Assembly (NCBI GenBank): GCA_934632155.1 | Contig: CAKTXZ010000007.1 | Location: forward strand, 1 to 64,000 | Direction: 5' to 3' | Origin: an uncultured Clostridia bacterium | GTDB taxonomy: Bacteria > Bacillota > Clostridia > Christensenellales > Aristaeellaceae | DNA length: 64,000 nt | Part shown: positions 56,610 to 64,000 of the stretch, in pieces | Layout of the letters: each line of letters opens with the position of its first letter | How positions within the stretch are numbered: position 1 is the first letter of the stretch | Position numbers and translations under genes: made by a program | Notes under the pieces: generated by a model | What the model saw: the letters and a program-made list of their open reading frames with translations, nothing else | The model's database searches: none | What the model was told of the DNA's origin: nothing

Positions 56610-57338
56610 TCAGTTCATTTCCGCGATGTGGTAAATGTAATCCAACGATTCGAGCGCCTTGATGATTTCGCCGTGCGTTTTGTATTGTTTCAGCTCCATG
56701 CTCAGAATGGTCAGCGTGATGGAATACACGCTCAGCCCCGAGCCCAGATAGGCCGAATCCAGCTCGATATCATCCACGCGCAGCCCCAGCTGGCGCAGCG
56801 TGGCGATGAATTTTTGCAGATCCTGCCGGTTGGTCAGCTCCAGATGGATTTCGAAATGGTTGGAGCGGTTTTTCAGGGCGATCTCAATGCGCGGGAAGCA
56901 GGCCAGAATGCACAGCAGCGCCGCGAAGGCGACCAGCGTAACGGTGTAGAGCCCGGCGCCCGCCGTCAGCCCCACGATGCCGCACGCCCACAGCCCGGCG
57001 GAGGTGGTCAGCCCCTTGATCTGGTTGCGGCTGCTGAACAGGATGGAATTGCCGCTGATCATGGCGGTGCTGATGATGGCCGCCGCGGCGCACAGCGATA
57101 CGGCCGCGCCCGTGTGGGAGAGCAGATACATATCGATCAGCATGGCGACGGCGCAGGCCATGCCGGCCAGAATGAAGGTGCGCAGGCCGGCGGAGTGGCG
57201 CTTGCTGGAGCGTTCGCAGCCGATGATGGCGGAAAGCAGCACGCTCAGGGCGATGCGGAACAGGATGGAAAAGACGTTCAGGCCAGCGGCCCAGTCGCCC
57301 AGCAGGCGAATCAGCGGATCGTTAAAAACGGTGGTCAT
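56610..57338 (-). CDS. mgtC: MgtC/SapB family membrane protein
   Basis: A 242-residue protein. Four to five transmembrane helices at about 20-150 carry the family signatures LLSAIIGCERSSKRHSAGLR and LTTSAGLWACGIVGLTAGAG; a C-terminal cytosolic ACT-like domain (about 160-242) starts HFEIHLELTNRQDLQKF. MgtC proteins affect Mg2+ limitation and membrane-potential or pH homeostasis; transport itself is unproven. The start at 57338 (GAGAAGGAG upstream) lies inside the end of the antiporter gene, so the two are coupled and may work together on ion balance. Confidence 0.88.
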   Translation of the reverse strand: MTTVFNDPLIRLLGDWAAGLNVFSILFRIALSVLLSAIIGCERSSKRHSAGLRTFILAGMACAVAMLIDMYLLSHTGAAVSLCAAAAIISTAMISGNSILFSSRNQIKGLTTSAGLWACGIVGLTAGAGLYTVTLVAFAALLCILACFPRIEIALKNRSNHFEIHLELTNRQDLQKFIATLRQLGLRVDDIELDSAYLGSGLSVYSITLTILSMELKQYKTHGEIIKALESLDYIYHIAEMN

Positions 57339-58794
57339 AGGGCATGCTCCTTCTCCCACGGGGGGACATTTTTCTTTGCGAGGCAATCATGGCGTATTGC
57401 TCCTCGGCAGCGTCGAGGAAGGCCTGCTCCTCCTCGGAGGCGAGCGGCGCGTTGTCCGGCAGGCGCCGCTGAATCTGCTGAATCTGGGCGATCAGGCGCT
57501 CGACCTCGTTTTCAGGCTGCGGCGCTGCGCCGGCTGCGGGTTCGGCTTCGGCGGGCGCCAGCGCGCCGTAGGAATGCGACAAATACAGCGAAAGCTTTGC
57601 GCAGGCGGGGCCGATCAATTCATACAGCACGCTGGAGGCCAGAATGATCGTTTCCAGCGCGCTGCCCGTTTCGCCGCCCAGCGTGCGCGCGCCCAGCGCG
57701 GCCAAGCCGATGGCCACGCCCGCCTGCGGAATCAGCGCCAGCCCCAGATAATTTCGCGTGCGCGCGGGCTTTCCGGCGGCGAGGCAGCCCAGATAAGCGC
57801 CCAGATACTTGCCGATGATGCGAACGACGAAATACAGCACGCCCACGACCATCAGCGGCGTTGTGCCGATGGCGGAGGAGGTCGTCACCAGCGCGTCCAG
57901 CTTGAAATTCAGGCCCGAGCGGACGAAGAAGATCAGCAGAAGGGGCGGGCTGAAGTAATTGAGCTGCTTAAAGAGCTTATCGTCGCCGGTTACGTTGATG
58001 TACACCATGCCCATCGTCATGCAGCCCAGCAGCGGCGAAATATCCAGCAGCGCGCACACGCCGCAGAACGCAAAGAGCAGCGCGATGGAGATGATCAGAC
58101 GGTTATCGGTCGAGCGGCGCTTGGGCATGAGCAGCTTCATCAGCCAGCCGAAAAGCCCGCCCAGCGCCATAACGCCCGCGTTGAGCAGCAGCGGCCGCAG
58201 GATATGTCCCAGCGAAAATGTGCCGGAGGAGGCCGCCAGCGCCGCTGAAATGGCCGCGCTGTAGGCAACCAGACCGACCACGTCGTCCAGCGCCACCACC
58301 TGCAGCAGCGTGTCCACAAAATCGCCGTGCGCGCCCGTTTGCCGGATGGTCATCATGGTGGATGCGGGAGCGGTTGCGGCCGCCAGCGCGCCAAGCACGA
58401 GCGAGAAGCTCATGTCCAGCCCCAACAGGCAGTAGGTTACAACGAACACCAGCGCCGACGCCATCAGCGATTCCAGCACGGTAATCACGACGACCCGGCC
58501 GCCGCTTTTTTTCAGCGTATCGAGGCGGAAAAATTCGCCTGTGCTGAAGGCGATGAAGGCCAGCGCGATATCGGCGATAAAATCCATGCCGTCGATCATG
58601 CTTTGCGGCACAAGGTTCAGGCAGAAGGGGCCGAGCAGGACGCCCGCCAGAATGTAGGCCGTCACATTGGGCAGGCGCGCCAGCCGGGTCAGCCGCGTCA
58701 TCAGAAAGCCGCTGAAGAGAATCAGCGCGATGGAGATGATAATCTGCGCTGCGCCCGAGGCCGACATCAGCCTTTCCTGAAAATTCCACAACAC
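57322..58794 (-). CDS. CPA2-type cation/proton antiporter
   Basis: A 490-residue membrane protein with about 12 hydrophobic segments in the KefB/NapA-like fold. VTAYILAGVLLGPFCLN is the family start, LQVVALDDVVGLVAYS carries the paired Asp residues of the ion site, and the C-terminal tail of about 90 residues is charged and helical. It exchanges Na+ or K+ for H+. The GTG at 58794 has AAAGGAG nine bases upstream; an ATG at 58767 is the alternative. It overlaps mgtC by 17 bases, and both are transcribed from 58989. Confidence 0.9.
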   Translation of the reverse strand: MLWNFQERLMSASGAAQIIISIALILFSGFLMTRLTRLARLPNVTAYILAGVLLGPFCLNLVPQSMIDGMDFIADIALAFIAFSTGEFFRLDTLKKSGGRVVVITVLESLMASALVFVVTYCLLGLDMSFSLVLGALAAATAPASTMMTIRQTGAHGDFVDTLLQVVALDDVVGLVAYSAAISAALAASSGTFSLGHILRPLLLNAGVMALGGLFGWLMKLLMPKRRSTDNRLIISIALLFAFCGVCALLDISPLLGCMTMGMVYINVTGDDKLFKQLNYFSPPLLLIFFVRSGLNFKLDALVTTSSAIGTTPLMVVGVLYFVVRIIGKYLGAYLGCLAAGKPARTRNYLGLALIPQAGVAIGLAALGARTLGGETGSALETIILASSVLYELIGPACAKLSLYLSHSYGALAPAEAEPAAGAAPQPENEVERLIAQIQQIQRRLPDNAPLASEEEQAFLDAAEEQYAMIASQRKMSPRGRRSMPYDHRF

Positions 58795-58960
58795 CGTTTG
58801 AAGCTCCTTTGCTTGGCGGGGACAGCGCGCGGCCTGTCTGCGGCGAAGACGGCGCGCCGCACCGGCTGCCTCCGGCGGCGCTTTCGCCCTGCCGCCGTGA
58901 AAAGCGCGAAAGCCGTGAAAAGCGTCCGGCGCGAACCGCGTGCGCCCCTTTTTTCTATGT

Positions 58961-58989
58961 ATTATATGCCGTTGCGGCGGAAAGTCCAA
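58961..58989 (-). promoter_or_regulatory. Promoter of the antiporter-mgtC unit
   Basis: On the minus strand TTGGAC (58989-58984), a 17-base spacer, TATAAT (58966-58961). The leader to the GTG start is about 165 bases. Confidence 0.7.
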
Positions 58990-59213
58990 TAAATGATTCA
59001 TTGATTCATGCGTACAACGTTTATGAAATGCGCGAAAAATGTAAAAGAATTTTATCAAAAGAGCGGGGAAAATGCATTGATTCCGAATTTATCGAGGAAA
59101 ATCAAGGCGTTTGGAAAATGCTCCGCCAAACGGGCGACGACGAAACATGCTTCGGATAATTATTTATTTTGCATACATGATTAAATATTTTTATAATATG
59201 ACAGGCGTTTTAT

Positions 59214-59269
59214 GGAAAAACAGAAAGCGGGCGAAGGCTGCCCCGCTGCATCCGGGAGGCCTTCGCCCG
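59214..59269 (-). terminator. Terminator after the tandem membrane-protein pair
   Basis: GCGGGCGAAGGC (59227-59238) pairs with GCCTTCGCCCGT (59258-59269); on the minus strand CTTTCTGTTTTT follows. Confidence 0.82.
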
Positions 59270-59303
59270 TCAGGCGAATATTCGTCGTATGCTCTTCCGG
59301 GAA

Positions 59304-59759
59304 TTATTGAACGCTTGCGCCGCTTCCCGTCTTGGACAAAATCAGCCCAACGTCCGTCGCCAGCAGCGCGACGCACACGATCAGCTGCAGCCACCACAGA
59401 CTGCCAAGGCGCAGCGCCTCCACGCCGGCAAACCCGAAAATGCCCAGCGCCGCGAAGGGGATCGAGGCGATCAGGGAAAACAGGCCGTCGGGCTTGATCA
59501 GGCAGACAACGGCGGCAACGATGCCCAAGAGCATCATCAGCGCCGGCACCCAGACCACGCTGTTGATGCTGAAGCTGCCGGTCACGGCCTTGGAAAGCTC
59601 GCTTTCCAGCGCCTTGCAATCGCCGGGGAACCAGACGTAGGCGTTGACCGAGGCGGTCTCGCCCTCGCCATAATGCCAGTAGGGCACAAACAGCAGCGCC
59701 AGACTGACGATGATAAGTCCAAGCGCTACATAATTCAACGTGCGGGTGTTGCTTTTCAT
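59304..59759 (-). CDS. Four-helix membrane protein, tandem paralogue A, function unknown
   Basis: A 151-residue protein with four predicted transmembrane helices and one external loop of about 40 residues between helices 1 and 2, containing FVPYWHYGEGETASVNAYVW and WFPGDCKALE. It is clearly related to the next gene upstream (59948): PYWxYxxGxTAS, YVWFPGD and VVCLIKxDxLFSLI are shared. The start at 59759 has GGAAAGGA upstream. It ends with the terminator at 59269. No family recognised. Confidence 0.75.
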   Translation of the reverse strand: MKSNTRTLNYVALGLIIVSLALLFVPYWHYGEGETASVNAYVWFPGDCKALESELSKAVTGSFSINSVVWVPALMMLLGIVAAVVCLIKPDGLFSLIASIPFAALGIFGFAGVEALRLGSLWWLQLIVCVALLATDVGLILSKTGSGASVQ

Positions 59760-59947
59760 GCGTATCATCCTTTCCATCTTCTTGGGATGAACGCATGGTA
59801 TCGCGAAACCATGGCAGTTTTGAGGCAGAATAAAGCGATTATCGTGTCGCACGATCTGAAGCGGCGGAAGCGAAGCCCTTTTGCCCCGCTCAGCCTTGAG
59901 CGACAAATGCCCTGCCCTTGCGGGGGCGGTTTCCCGCGCGCTGCGCT

Positions 59948-60412
59948 TTACGCCTTCCGCTGGGCCTTGATCTCGTCATATTTGCGCAGGATCAGCGCCA
60001 TGCAGACGGCCAGCAGCGTGAAGCAAAGAAGCTGCTGCAGGCACCACAGGCCGCCAAGGCGCATTACTTCCACGCTGGAAAAGCCGACGATCCCCAGCAG
60101 GGCGTAGGGAATGACGGGAATCAGGGAAAACAGGTCGTCGGCCTTGATGAGGCAAACCACCATGGCGGCGATGCCGAAAAGCAGCATCAGCGCCGGCGCG
60201 CGAACCACGTCGTTGATGTTGAAGCCGCTTACGGCAGTCTGGGAAAGGTAGGTTTCCAGCGGCTTGTAATCGCCGGGGAACCAGACGTATTGGTAAATCG
60301 AGGCGGTTTTTCCTTTGTCATAGCACCAGTAGGGCGTGAACATCAGCGCCAGACTGAGCGCCACCAGCCCGAGCGCCAGATAATTGTAGAAGCGGTAGCT
60401 GCGTTGCGACAT
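59948..60412 (-). CDS. Four-helix membrane protein, tandem paralogue B, function unknown
   Basis: A 154-residue relative of the protein at 59304, with the same four helices and the external loop YWCYDKGKTASIYQYVWFPG. The C-terminal tail is longer and basic (KYDEIKAQRKA). The start at 60412 has AGAGGA upstream. The promoter at 60510-60482 lies just before it. The two genes, 188 bases apart, look like a tandem duplication that has diverged to roughly half identity by eye. Confidence 0.75.
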   Translation of the reverse strand: MSQRSYRFYNYLALGLVALSLALMFTPYWCYDKGKTASIYQYVWFPGDYKPLETYLSQTAVSGFNINDVVRAPALMLLFGIAAMVVCLIKADDLFSLIPVIPYALLGIVGFSSVEVMRLGGLWCLQQLLCFTLLAVCMALILRKYDEIKAQRKA

Positions 60413-60481
60413 GGGTACGACATCCTCTCTGTTCCTTTGTGGGGGCGGCGCAAGCGTGTCACGCTGCCATATTGCGACAAT

Positions 60482-60510
60482 ATTATACAACATATGTCAC
60501 AATATGTAAA
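60482..60510 (-). promoter_or_regulatory. Promoter of the tandem membrane-protein genes
   Basis: On the minus strand TTTACA (60510-60505), a 17-base spacer, TATAAT (60487-60482). The spacer contains the palindrome ACATATGT, a possible operator. Confidence 0.76.
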
Positions 60511-60625
60511 TACATACAAGGGGAAAATTTCAAATCATGTCCAAACGCGCCGCAATGCGTTTTTGCCCCTCGCGCGGTATGCGCTGCGGCAGTTTGCCGG
60601 CGATTCCGGCTTCGGGCCGATACGT

Positions 60626-61327
60626 CTACGCGCCGCGCAGCGCGTAATACGCCGCGACGCCGTCGGCGATGGCCTGCGCGACACGCTGCTGATAATCGGC
60701 CGAAAGCAAAAGCTTTTCCTCTTTCGCATTGGAAAGGAAGCCGCATTCTATCAGCACGGACGGAATATCCAGCGACAGCATGAAATAGTCGCCCGCCATG
60801 GCCTGCCGTTTTCGGCTGGGCGAAAGGCCGTCGATGAGCGCCTGCTGCAGCGCGCCGGCCAGCAGCCGGCTGTCCGCCTGACCGGCGCGGTAGAAAACCT
60901 GCGGCCCGGATTCGGCGCGGCTGCGATATTCGTTCATGTGCACGCAAAGCAGCATCTCCGCTCCGCCTGCCGTCGCCTTTTCCAGCCGCGCGGTCAAGTC
61001 GGCGCGCTTTTTCGCGTTGAATTGCATATCCTCCGTCCGGCTCATGACGACCGTCGCGCCCATAGCCTCCAGCGCGTCGCGCAGCGCCAGCGAAACGCGC
61101 AGGTTGACCTCCTTTTCCCATACGCCCGAATCCTTCGCCCGCGCGCCGCCGTCCGTCCCGCCGTGTCCTGCGTCCACAAAAATCACGCGCCCGGAAAGCG
61201 CCGTCGCGCCGTCCACCGGCTTGGCCGGAACCGCCCGCCGGGAGGGCTGCGGCGTGGCCGCCAGCACCGCCAGCAGCAGCGCAGCCGCGCCCAGCACGCG
61301 CAGCCGCGCGAAAAGCCTGCTCCTCAT
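60626..61327 (-). CDS. N-acetylmuramoyl-L-alanine amidase, CwlD-like
   Basis: A 233-residue Amidase_3 enzyme with an N-terminal signal or anchor (about 8-25). Zinc and catalytic residues are in DAGHGGTDGGA (His54), the Glu of GVWEKEVNL, CVHMNEY and the late IECGFLSN. It cleaves between muramic acid and the stem peptide. The short single-domain form with a membrane anchor fits CwlD, needed for muramic lactam in spore cortex, but a general amidase is possible. The start is ATG 61327, nine bases after GGGAGGTG. Confidence 0.88.
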   Translation of the reverse strand: MRSRLFARLRVLGAAALLLAVLAATPQPSRRAVPAKPVDGATALSGRVIFVDAGHGGTDGGARAKDSGVWEKEVNLRVSLALRDALEAMGATVVMSRTEDMQFNAKKRADLTARLEKATAGGAEMLLCVHMNEYRSRAESGPQVFYRAGQADSRLLAGALQQALIDGLSPSRKRQAMAGDYFMLSLDIPSVLIECGFLSNAKEEKLLLSADYQQRVAQAIADGVAAYYALRGA

Positions 61328-61426
61328 GCCGTTTTTCACCTCCCGGCCAGCCTATGCCCACCGGCGGCGAAACATGCTGTCAAGTGAAAAAAGTTTGAAC
61401 TTTTGCGTATTTGCGCATTCCCCATT

Positions 61427-61711
61427 TTATCCACAACCGCGCTTCATGCATTCATGCTGCATATACAGCCTGCGTTTCGCCTAAATACCTGATATTTTCC
61501 CATCGAATGCATGTATATACGTGTCGAAGGGGTCGATTATGCGCGAAAGTGCCGCGCGGGAGTTTTTCCCCATTATCCACAGAGTTATCCACACAAAAAG
61601 CAGGAAAAACGCCCGATTTTCCGTAACGACACGCTGAAAATGTGGATAACTTTCCCCCTGAAGCAAGGTTATCCACAGCCGGAGCGAGGCGTTTGTCCGC
61701 ATTTTTCCACA
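61427..61711. promoter_or_regulatory. Second DnaA-box cluster
   Basis: Perfect TTATCCACA boxes at 61427-61435, 61573-61581, 61585-61593 and 61669-61677 on the plus strand and at 61641-61649 on the minus strand, plus TTTTCCACA at 61703-61711. Five perfect boxes within 251 bases exceed those of the dnaN-side origin. An AT-rich stretch follows immediately. There is no CTA-triplet run and no replication gene beside it. It could be a DnaA-titration or regulatory locus, or a separated part of the origin. Confidence 0.85.
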
Positions 61712-61850
61712 GTCTTTGCTGTTTGTTTTCCGCAATGATTGAACGGAAAAATATCAATACTTCGTTATAAAATTGTAACAATCGTGCGCTCCGCTTTGCG
61801 GTTTTTCGCTTTTTACGCGCGTGCCCCTTTCGCAAACGCGGTTTTCCATG

Positions 61851-61856
61851 TATAAT
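61851..61856 (+). promoter_or_regulatory. -10 element upstream of the 61913 gene
   Basis: TATAAT preceded by ATG; the position 17 bases further up holds only TTTCGC, so the -35 is poor and an activator may be needed. It lies 140 bases beyond the last DnaA box. Confidence 0.5.
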
Positions 61857-61912
61857 AAAAAAGGAAAGCGGCGGCGCGCTTTTCGACAAGAACGACGAAC
61901 AGGGAGGCTCCC

Positions 61913-62446
61913 GTGAAATATTTTCGACGGTTGATTTGGTATATTTCATCCAGACTGCTGATTATCTGCTGCGTGCTGGCGCTGATGATTACGGCGTTTT
62001 ACCTTTCCATGAACGCCACCAATATCTACATTGTGGTCAAGGACGGCATGGCCAAGCGCGCGCAGACGGTCATGATGGGTGCGGACGCGGATCTGACGCG
62101 CTATTTCGCCTCCGCCTATCTGGCGCGCGATCCGCTTTTAATCAACGCCCGCAACGGGCAGTCCGAATACCAGATGTATTACACCATCAAGGGCTTTGAC
62201 CACCGCGTCAATCTGGACTGGTTCTGGTGCTGGCCGTGGGAGGACGTCGCGACCGCTACCGTGACCGAACGCATTCCCGCCATTGACGGAAGGCTGAAAA
62301 CCGGCCTTCGCGAAACGGCGGAGGAGAATGGCCTGAGCCTGACGCCCAAATGGCAGACGACACGCTATTCCGTGCTGCTCACGCGCGAAAACAGCCAATG
62401 GCGCATCAAGAACCTGTCTGTTTTGCAGGTGCTGCCCGATGAATGA
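61913..62446 (+). CDS. Single-pass membrane protein, function unknown
   Basis: A 177-residue protein with a basic N-terminus, one membrane segment (about 12-34) and an outer or inner domain of about 140 residues with WFWCWPWED at about 100-108 and a C-terminal part resembling small beta folds (YSVLLTRENSQWRIKNLSVL). GTG start with GGGAGG upstream. It overlaps dusB by eight bases, so the two are probably coupled. Being next to the DnaA-box cluster, its expression could depend on DnaA. No family recognised. Confidence 0.75.
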   Translation: MKYFRRLIWYISSRLLIICCVLALMITAFYLSMNATNIYIVVKDGMAKRAQTVMMGADADLTRYFASAYLARDPLLINARNGQSEYQMYYTIKGFDHRVNLDWFWCWPWEDVATATVTERIPAIDGRLKTGLRETAEENGLSLTPKWQTTRYSVLLTRENSQWRIKNLSVLQVLPDE

Positions 62447-63380
62447 GCCGCTGTATCTGGCCCCGATGGCGGGCATTACGGACAAGGTGTTCAGGCGCTT
62501 ATGCTTTGAGGGCGGCTGTGACGGCGCGACGACGGAGATGATTAGCGCGCAGGGCTTCCTGACCGCGCCTGCGGAGCGCGAGGCGTACCGTTTCCTGCTG
62601 GCGCGTTATCCGGAGGAGGGCGTGCTGGCGGCGCAGCTGTTCGGCGCGGAGCCCTCGCATATGGCCGCAGCGGCCGCGCGGCTGACCGATCTTGGCCTGT
62701 TTACTTCCATTGACATTAACATGGGCTGCCCGGCGCAGAAGGTGGTGGGCGGCGGCGCCGGCAGCGCGCTGATGCGTACGCCCGCGTTGGCGGCGCAAAT
62801 TGTCAGGCAGGTTAAAAGCGCGACGCTTTTGCCCGTGACGGTCAAGATGCGCTTGGGCTGGGACGACGCGCAGCGTAACGCCGTGGCCTTTGCGCGCGCC
62901 ATGACGGATGCGGGCGCCGACGCGCTGACCGTGCATGGCCGCACGCGTATGCAGCAGTACAGCGGCCATGCCGACTGGGAAGCGATCGCGCAGGTCAAGG
63001 CCGCCGTTTCCGTGCCCGTGATCGCCAACGGGGATATTACGGACGGCGAAAGCGCGCGGACGGCGCTGCGCATAACGGGCTGCGACGGGCTGGCCATCGG
63101 CCGCGCCGCGCTGGGCAGGCCGTGGATTTTTGCCCAGGTGCGCGCCGCGCTGCGCAACGAAGCGTTCACGCCGCCGCCCTATGCGCAGGTCATGGCGCTG
63201 GCGCTGCGGCAGGCGCGCGAAATGGCCGCATGGAAGGGCGAGCGCAGCGCGCTGCTGGAAATGCGCAAGCATTTCGGCTGGTATGTCGCCGGCCGGCGCG
63301 GCGCGTCGCAAATGCGCACGCGGATCAACACCGCCCCCTCGTTGGACGCGGTGGAGGCGCTGCTGCGTGAGATGGAATGA
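62439..63380 (+). CDS. dusB: tRNA-dihydrouridine synthase
   Basis: A 313-residue FMN-dependent TIM-barrel enzyme reducing uridine to dihydrouridine in the tRNA D-loop. LAPMAGITDKVFR is the N-terminal signature, catalytic Cys97 is in INMGCPAQK, GGGAGSALM and VTVKMRLGWDD follow, and VHGRTRMQQYSG and GLAIGRAALGRPWIF bind FMN and substrate. The start overlaps the preceding gene. Terminated at 63443. Confidence 0.94.
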   Translation: MNEPLYLAPMAGITDKVFRRLCFEGGCDGATTEMISAQGFLTAPAEREAYRFLLARYPEEGVLAAQLFGAEPSHMAAAAARLTDLGLFTSIDINMGCPAQKVVGGGAGSALMRTPALAAQIVRQVKSATLLPVTVKMRLGWDDAQRNAVAFARAMTDAGADALTVHGRTRMQQYSGHADWEAIAQVKAAVSVPVIANGDITDGESARTALRITGCDGLAIGRAALGRPWIFAQVRAALRNEAFTPPPYAQVMALALRQAREMAAWKGERSALLEMRKHFGWYVAGRRGASQMRTRINTAPSLDAVEALLREME

Positions 63381-63413
63381 ACGACGCAGCATGAAAAATA
63401 TAAAACATAAAGA

Positions 63414-63443
63414 AACCGCCGCTATGCTTTAGCGACGGTTTTT
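63414..63443 (+). terminator. Terminator after dusB
   Basis: AAACCG-C-CGCTA pairs with TAGCG-A-CGGTTT across a short loop (one mismatch), then T5. Confidence 0.85.
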
Positions 63444-63545
63444 ACCGGAATCGAGTCCGAAGCCAGACATACCCGCCCAAACGGCGATAGGAAATACTCA
63501 AAAACCGACCGCCCTTTCGCAGACTGCGAGGAGAAAACGGCGCGA

Positions 63546-64000
63546 TCAACGATTGCTGAGCTGTTCCGTTGTGTGTCCAAGTATGGTTAAAAAATCATCC
63601 ATAAAGTCCGCGCTTGAAATACCCCAATAATCTGAATCTGCCGATTGCGTGTATTTCGCCATGAACGCAGCGTCTGTGCTTTGGTTTAGGATAAAATATT
63701 TTCCGGGAAGACTGCCGGTTCTGTCCCAGAGAAGAATAAGGGATTGCGACTGGGCGGAAAACACGATAGTGATAAGGGAATCATTCTGCACGGCAAAGTA
63801 AATGCTGCCGTTATTGAGCGTGTCGTTTAAGAAAGTCGCGTCCATCAGATCGGACGTATCGTCGGCGAGCAATGCTATGGCGATGGCGGCAGTAAGCGAC
63901 GTGCGGAATTCGGAGGAATACTTTTTGCTCGACAGAGAAGACAACATCCCTTGGTCGCGTATTCCCTGAATAAAAGCGTCGATCTTTTCAGGCAGAACCC
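63546..64000 (-). CDS. Partial unknown protein, 5' end beyond the window
   Basis: At least 151 residues; the frame is open to the window edge, with no stop between 63546 and 64000. The visible part begins LPEKIDAFIQGIRDQGML and ends with TILGHTTEQLSNR. An internal ATG at 63947 has no ribosome site, so the true start lies outside. It looks AT-richer than its neighbours, like the 46.4-47.3 kb module. YWGISSADFMDDF faintly resembles PYWGVSGFALSED of the 96-residue protein at 46961; this is too short to claim homology. No family recognised. Confidence 0.65.
   Translation of the reverse strand, partial: VLPEKIDAFIQGIRDQGMLSSLSSKKYSSEFRTSLTAAIAIALLADDTSDLMDATFLNDTLNNGSIYFAVQNDSLITIVFSAQSQSLILLWDRTGSLPGKYFILNQSTDAAFMAKYTQSADSDYWGISSADFMDDFLTILGHTTEQLSNR

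Larger units (their letters stand above)
58795..59303. other. Gap upstream of the antiporter gene
   Basis: A 509-base gap with the antiporter promoter, an AT-rich central part (about 59020-59220) and the terminator of the next leftward gene. No gene recognised. Confidence 0.55.
61328..61912. other. Divergent gap with DnaA-box cluster
   Basis: A 585-base gene-free region. Besides the cluster and promoter listed separately it has an AT-rich patch at about 61737-61785. Open frames crossing it on both strands have no ribosome sites. Confidence 0.7.

Noticed and set aside
61340..61740. The 61.4 kb DnaA-box cluster as the main origin
   Set aside because: Considered seriously, but it lacks the trio run, dnaN, recF and nearby parS; kept as a finding, not as oriC.
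63546..63947. Complete gene starting at the ATG at 63947
   Set aside because: No ribosome site there, and the frame stays open to the window edge, so the gene is treated as partial.

Overview
This 64 kb window is GC-rich chromosomal DNA, judged by eye. It looks like a spore-forming, anaerobic member of the Clostridia (Firmicutes). Grounds: AGGAGG-type ribosome sites throughout; a Bacillus-type PurR next to pth and mfd; the IspH-ribosomal protein S1 fusion known from Clostridia; a long-form hibernation factor; a pyruvate:ferredoxin oxidoreductase; and spore genes (gerM, spmA, spmB, a CwlD-like amidase, an AbrB/SpoVT regulator). No tRNA, rRNA, CRISPR array, complete insertion sequence or prophage was seen. 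Nothing in the sequence fixes the genus.

The main landmark is a probable replication origin at about 6.98-7.42 kb, between gpmI (leftward) and dnaN (rightward). It holds DnaA boxes on both strands. Just before dnaN, two abutting boxes are followed by a short GC stretch and a run of CTA triplets, the layout of the Bacillus basal unwinding element. Two perfect 16-base parS palindromes follow at 9.05 and 13.59 kb. dnaA is not in the window, and recF faces dnaN. A second cluster of DnaA boxes (five perfect, one near-perfect) lies 54 kb away at 61.43-61.71 kb, also beside no replication gene.

Layout. 0.1-6.9 kb: a leftward operon running gpmI, zinc-ribbon membrane protein, deoC, phosphodiester glycosidase, small membrane protein, divergent Lgt-like protein, phosphoglucomutase. 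7.5-15.2 kb: dnaN, DUF378 protein, recF, trkA-trkH (potassium uptake), hpf, a predicted beta-propeller. 15.4-20.6 kb: two ECF sigma factors, each overlapping a gene for a membrane-anchored partner; a third pair lies at 39.7-41.4 kb. 21-30.6 kb: a TIM-barrel isomerase, purR-pth-mfd and a large surface beta-propeller protein. 30.6-33.5 kb: a repeat-rich accessory stretch with a three-hairpin cloverleaf-like element and a secreted protein with Cys-pair repeats. 33.5-39.3 kb: gerM, an MMPL transporter, the AbrB-type regulator and spmAB. 41.5-46.1 kb: ispH-rpsA, a PIG-L deacetylase and miaA. 46.4-47.6 kb: an AT-richer XRE-controlled module of unknown genes. 47.8-51.4 kb: nifJ. 51.5-61.3 kb, all leftward: a MATE remnant, a DUF1846 protein, csoR-copA, a cation/proton antiporter with mgtC, two tandem paralogous membrane proteins and the amidase. 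61.9-63.4 kb: an unknown membrane protein and dusB. A gene cut by the window end closes it.

Functionally the window mixes origin and segregation sites, central carbon and sugar-phosphate enzymes, ion and copper homeostasis, translation and tRNA modification, sporulation, and three envelope-sensing sigma modules. The most unusual items are the split DnaA-box loci, the three look-alike sigma/partner pairs with a possible second start at the membrane anchor, and the cloverleaf element.
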